A DNA stretch of 40,904 nt, from positions 1 to 40,904 of the forward strand of contig CAMHOW010000019.1 in the NCBI GenBank assembly GCA_946186895.1, given 5' to 3'. The notes beneath the pieces were generated by a model. That model saw only the letters and a program-made list of their open reading frames with translations, did not search any database and had not been told where the DNA came from. A program made the translations under genes and the position numbers. Positions 37,595 through 40,904 of this stretch are shown here, piece by piece (the stretch's first letter is position 1; every line of letters starts with the position of its first letter). This DNA is from an uncultured Fibrobacter sp. (GTDB lineage Bacteria; Fibrobacterota; Fibrobacteria; Fibrobacterales; Fibrobacteraceae).

Positions 37595-38488
37595 ATGAAA
37601 AACAGTGCTACAATCTGGCACATACTGGCCATAATCACCGTGACCTTCTGGGGCACAAGCTACGTTAGCACCAAGGTCCTGCTGGAGCATGACTTTACCT
37701 CCGTGCAGGTGTTTTTCATCCGGTTTATCTTCACCTACCTGCTGCTTCTGCTGGCGTGCCACCGCAAGCTCTGGGCACAAAGTGCAAAGGACGAGCTCAT
37801 TCTTTTTATAAGCGGCATTGCAGGCGGCACGCTCTATTATTGGACGCAAAACGTGGCTCTGTCCTTATCGCCATCGTCCAACGTGTCTCTTATCGTATGC
37901 ACCAACCCGCTTCTGATCCTGATTTTCGGAAGCATCCTCTACAAGAGCGAACGGCTGTGCAAGCGCCAGGTGCTTGGGACACTTCTTACCTTCGTAGGCA
38001 TGGTACTGGTGGTGCTGAACGGAAAGTTCATCTTGAAACTTTCTCCCCTGGGGGACTTTCTCGCCCTGGTGGCAGGAGTTTTCTGGGCGGTCTACTCCCT
38101 GAGCCTAAGGCCCTTGAACGGGCGGTACAGCAACCTGTTCATTACGCGAAAAATCTTCTTCTACAGTCTCGTAAGTTCTATCCCGTTGGTAGCGCTTGAA
38201 TACCTGAACGGTCACCCTATCCCCTGGGCAAACTTTGCAGAACCCGTGGTGACGCTGAACTTCTTGTGCCTTGCCGTATTCTCATCCCTGTTCGGTTACC
38301 TGGTGTGGAACAAGGTCCTTGATAAAATCGGGACTGTCCTTGCCAGCAATTACATCTACGCCATACCGCTGGTCACCATCGTTACAGCACTGGTGACCAT
38401 CGGCGAACGCATCACTCCCATGGCCTGGGCAGGGGCTGCAGCCATCGTCTCTGGAATGGTCATCGCGGAGTACAAAGCCAAGCGATAA
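37595..38488 (+). CDS. EamA/DMT-superfamily transporter
   Basis: A 297-aa inner-membrane protein with ten predicted helices in two five-helix EamA halves. GTSYVSTKVLL lies near 21-31, typical of the first half, and the SLFGYLVWNKVLDKIG segment begins the last helices. It probably exports amino acids or other small metabolites; substrate unknown. No clear RBS is visible, and the heptamer repeat lies directly upstream. It is divergent from glk. Confidence 0.82.
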   Translation: MKNSATIWHILAIITVTFWGTSYVSTKVLLEHDFTSVQVFFIRFIFTYLLLLLACHRKLWAQSAKDELILFISGIAGGTLYYWTQNVALSLSPSSNVSLIVCTNPLLILIFGSILYKSERLCKRQVLGTLLTFVGMVLVVLNGKFILKLSPLGDFLALVAGVFWAVYSLSLRPLNGRYSNLFITRKIFFYSLVSSIPLVALEYLNGHPIPWANFAEPVVTLNFLCLAVFSSLFGYLVWNKVLDKIGTVLASNYIYAIPLVTIVTALVTIGERITPMAWAGAAAIVSGMVIAEYKAKR

Positions 38489-38559
38489 CTTACCTTATTC
38501 TTACGAAACGGCCTTTTTTGGACAATAAGTCCACAGTGTAAACAAAACCAACCTATGAA

Positions 38560-38588
38560 TTTTCAGCGGTTCAAGTTATATTTACTAT
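38560..38588 (+). promoter_or_regulatory. Probable promoter of the GH5 cellulase gene
   Basis: TTTTCA (38560-38565), 17-nt spacer, TACTAT (38583-38588). Transcription would begin near 38595, leaving a 20-nt leader with AAAAAGGA. This supports the ATG at 38615 and rules out the in-frame ATG at 38555. Confidence 0.55.
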
Positions 38589-38614
38589 GGGATAACAACA
38601 AAAAAGGATTGAGT

Positions 38615-40792
38615 ATGAATATCTTGAAAAAGACCGCCGTGTTTGGCTTGGCCATTGCGGCCAGCGGCTCTCTCGCTCTTGCGGCAGACCTTCCCAAATC
38701 AGCTACACTGGTAAGCAAAATGGGAATGGGTTTCAACATCGGCAACACACTAGAAGTTCCCGCCACCCAGGGCGGCCCTACCGCCTGGGGCAACCCCATG
38801 CCGAGCCAGGCCTACGTCGATTCCATCAAGGCTGCAGGCTTTAATACGGTCCGTCTGCCCACGGCCTGGTATTCCCACGTTGTCAGTGGTAAAATCAACA
38901 AGGGCTGGATCGATACGGTGCAGACCATCGTAGACATGTGCATCAAGGATGGCCTCTACGTGGTGCTCAACAGCCACTGGGATACCGGATGGCTCGAAGA
39001 CAAGGTTTACTCCGCAGACTCCGCCACAGTCATCAAGAACCAGAAAGCCATCTGGGGTCACTTGGCAAGCCGTTTCAAGGACTATGACGAGCACCTGATT
39101 TTTGCAAGTGCCAACGAACCCGGCGTGAACGACCCGTGGAACGGCGGTGCCGACAACGGGCAAGAGGCATTCGATGCCAAACGTATGCAGATTTTGCAGC
39201 GTTATCACCAGGTCATGATTGACGAAGTCCGTAAATCTGGCGGAAACAACGCTACCCGCACCGTTGTTTTCCAGATGCCCCGCACCGAAATCGACAAGTA
39301 CCAGCTTTTGAGCCAGTACTACCCGAAGGACCCCACAGGTGACGGCTATACCATGGCCGAAGCCCACTTCTACCCCTACCAGTTCTCGCTGATGAAGGCC
39401 GATGAAAGCTGGGGCAAGATGTTCTACTTCTGGGAAGATGTGACCACGGGTGATGCAAGCCGCACCTGCGCCAACAGCGATCTCGGCTCCAAGAAGTCTA
39501 TCGAAACCCAGTTCGGCAAGCTGAAAACGGCCTTCGTGGACAAGGGCATTCCTGTAATCATTGGTGAAATGGGTACCCAGAAGCGCCTGACCCTCGAAGG
39601 CCAGGATCTGGAAAAGCACCTGCTTGCCCGCGCCGCCTGGTACGGCTATGTCGCCAAGATTGCCAAGGCCGACGGAATCGTTCCCATCATCTGGGATACC
39701 GGCGCCGAAGACAACCTGAACATGACCGTTATCCGCCGCCAGAAAAACGTAGACTACACTATTTTCGACTATGAAGTCCTGAACGCCATGCGTGCAGAAT
39801 ACGGCTTGAGCGCCCTGAGCGGAAACTCTATCGATGCAAAGGTAGAAGCAAGTATCTCCACAGACAACAAGTCCAGCATAGCCTTCTTCAAGACCCCAAG
39901 CACCTCGTCGGCAAATACCCCACTCCGTATCAACAATAACATCAAGGACTGGAGTAAGTACGAAAGCGCCACTGTCCGAATCTATTCCGACATGACCGCC
40001 ACCGGTTGGGCAAAGGTATCTTTCGTCACCATGAGCGGTAACGATTGGGACTGGAAAGAAGCAGCCATGACCGTCACCAACGGAGCCTGGGCTTCTGTAA
40101 ATGTGGACATTTCTAACATCAAGACGCTCTCCCAAGTGAACTCCACAATCATTTTTGTCAATGCTCAGGGCATGACCGGCAAGCTTGCCGTTGACTACAT
40201 CGTCCTCAACAAGAAGGGCGGTGGTGCAGACACCCTGGAATCCTTCAAGAGTACCGTTTTCGAATGCACACCGGATGACGGCGTTGTGGTACCCGAGGAA
40301 ATCGGAAGCATCAAGACCGACGACGTAGCCTCGGCCACTACAACCGGCGCCGCAAGCGGCAAGACGGTTAACTACGTGTTCAAGGCCAACAGCTACACCG
40401 ACAACTACACCTACAGCGAAACGGTGACACCGGCAAGCAGCAACTCCGCTACCCCGGCCAGCAGCAACAGTAGCAAGCCCGGCAGCAGCAACAGCAACAA
40501 GCCGAATAGCAACGGTTCCAACAACAGTGACGCTATTGTGGCACCGGCCATCGCCCAGAACGTCCACTTCGCCGTTGAACACGGTGCAATCACCACTACG
40601 TTCAACGCCATTACCGCAGGCCGCACAACGGTCTCGCTCATGAACAGCCTGGGTCAGGTCATTGCAAGCAAGGATATGAACGCTACCCGCGGAACCAACA
40701 GCGTCTCCCTGGAAACAAGTTACCAGGGCGCCGGCTTCCTGGTCATCCGTCAGGGTAGCCAGAAGATGGTCAAGACCGTACGGCTGAAGTAA
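38615..40792 (+). CDS. Secreted GH5 endoglucanase with carbohydrate-binding domain, Ser/Asn linker and C-terminal sorting-like module
   Basis: A 725-aa secreted cellulase. The start at 38615 has AAAAAGGA 6 nt upstream. The signal peptide spans about 1-24 (ending LALAA). The GH5 domain (about 30-400) has FNIGNTLE, GFNTVRLPTAW, acid/base E168 (SANEPG) and nucleophile E318 (IGEMGT), close to GH5 subfamily 4. A beta-sandwich at about 415-535 (SSIAFFKT to AVDYIVLN) resembles a carbohydrate-binding or CBM11-type module. Residues 605-640 are a Ser/Asn/Pro linker. Residues about 646-725 end in the module with LMNSLGQVIASK and MVKTVRLK, shared with other secreted proteins here. It degrades cellulose or mixed-linkage glucan outside the cell. 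Confidence 0.88.
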   Translation: MNILKKTAVFGLAIAASGSLALAADLPKSATLVSKMGMGFNIGNTLEVPATQGGPTAWGNPMPSQAYVDSIKAAGFNTVRLPTAWYSHVVSGKINKGWIDTVQTIVDMCIKDGLYVVLNSHWDTGWLEDKVYSADSATVIKNQKAIWGHLASRFKDYDEHLIFASANEPGVNDPWNGGADNGQEAFDAKRMQILQRYHQVMIDEVRKSGGNNATRTVVFQMPRTEIDKYQLLSQYYPKDPTGDGYTMAEAHFYPYQFSLMKADESWGKMFYFWEDVTTGDASRTCANSDLGSKKSIETQFGKLKTAFVDKGIPVIIGEMGTQKRLTLEGQDLEKHLLARAAWYGYVAKIAKADGIVPIIWDTGAEDNLNMTVIRRQKNVDYTIFDYEVLNAMRAEYGLSALSGNSIDAKVEASISTDNKSSIAFFKTPSTSSANTPLRINNNIKDWSKYESATVRIYSDMTATGWAKVSFVTMSGNDWDWKEAAMTVTNGAWASVNVDISNIKTLSQVNSTIIFVNAQGMTGKLAVDYIVLNKKGGGADTLESFKSTVFECTPDDGVVVPEEIGSIKTDDVASATTTGAASGKTVNYVFKANSYTDNYTYSETVTPASSNSATPASSNSSKPGSSNSNKPNSNGSNNSDAIVAPAIAQNVHFAVEHGAITTTFNAITAGRTTVSLMNSLGQVIASKDMNATRGTNSVSLETSYQGAGFLVIRQGSQKMVKTVRLK

Positions 40793-40854
40793 ACTAGGCT
40801 TGCAGCGGGATCGCCGCAGCTTTCAGGATATAGAAAGTCCCCGACAGTGTGATG

Positions 40855-40890
40855 TGAACCCCGAAAGTTGGACACAACTTTCGGGGTTTT
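40855..40890 (+). terminator. Terminator of GH5, or an IS3-like terminal repeat
   Basis: CCCCGAAAGTT (40859-40869) pairs with AACTTTCGGGG (40876-40886) around a 6-nt loop, followed by TTTT. It works as a terminator for the cellulase gene. The sequence TGAACCCCGAAAGTTGGACA (40855-40874) also resembles IS3-family terminal repeats (from memory). The window ends before any transposase could be seen. Both readings are possible. Confidence 0.6.
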
Positions 40891-40904
40891 CATATATGCA
40901 ATAC

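Noticed and set aside
38555..38614. ATG at 38555 as the cellulase start
   Set aside because: It would precede the probable promoter, lacks an RBS and adds 20 residues before the signal peptide.
38750..40582. A 610-codon open frame on the minus strand opposite the GH5 gene
   Set aside because: It has no family features and mirrors the codon bias of the clear cellulase gene on the other strand.

Overview
The window most likely comes from a cellulolytic Fibrobacter (phylum Fibrobacterota). Three things point there: a TIGR02147-type regulator followed by lipoproteins with Ser-rich linkers, secreted multidomain polysaccharidases that share a C-terminal module, and the overall gene style. This is inferred from protein features; no database search was run.

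Layout, left to right. (1) 1-2517: the end of an unidentified gene, then a cysteine-biosynthesis operon. Its consensus promoter feeds a 23-codon Cys-rich leader ORF, an intrinsic terminator, a cystathionine gamma-lyase/synthase-like gene and a cystathionine beta-synthase/cysteine-synthase-like gene. (2) 2525-4534: a secreted clan GH-A glycosidase with a CBM6. (3) 4660-10418: an accessory island with a 21-bp iteron array, a Fic protein, an SF1 helicase-nuclease fusion and an AlbA_2/Schlafen-like protein. (4) 10478-13296: metY behind a long structured leader, then an iron-type alcohol dehydrogenase. MetY (sulfide to homocysteine) and the first operon (homocysteine to cysteine) together form a complete sulfur route. 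(5) 13444-20066: a TIGR02147 regulator with a probably leaderless mRNA, three lipoproteins, a phosphohexomutase and a fourth lipoprotein. (6) 20230-24742: a histone-H1-like tail fused to a CBM48 glycogen-binding domain, then lysA, a serine beta-lactamase-like hydrolase, tRNA-Val(CAC), a PtsN-like EIIA and aroD. (7) 24812-29221: a tightly packed clpP-ftsY-lipoprotein-thioredoxin-GT2-BASS transporter operon. (8) 29218-33270: an InlB-repeat surface protein and a DEAD-box RNA helicase. (9) 33319-36335: a zur-znuA-znuC-znuB zinc operon with a perfect palindromic operator; znuA carries an in-frame dispersed palindromic repeat. (10) 36355-40904: glucokinase, a DMT exporter, a GH5 cellulase, and a terminator or IS3-like end at the edge.

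The strongest candidates for something undescribed are the Cys-leader attenuator (237-382), the H1-tail/CBM48 protein (20287-20688), the switchable metY leader (10537-10740), the palindromic element inside znuA (35360-35414) and the iteron/Fic/helicase-nuclease island. Several intrinsic terminators lie just upstream of start codons, which suggests that premature termination or read-through control is common here.
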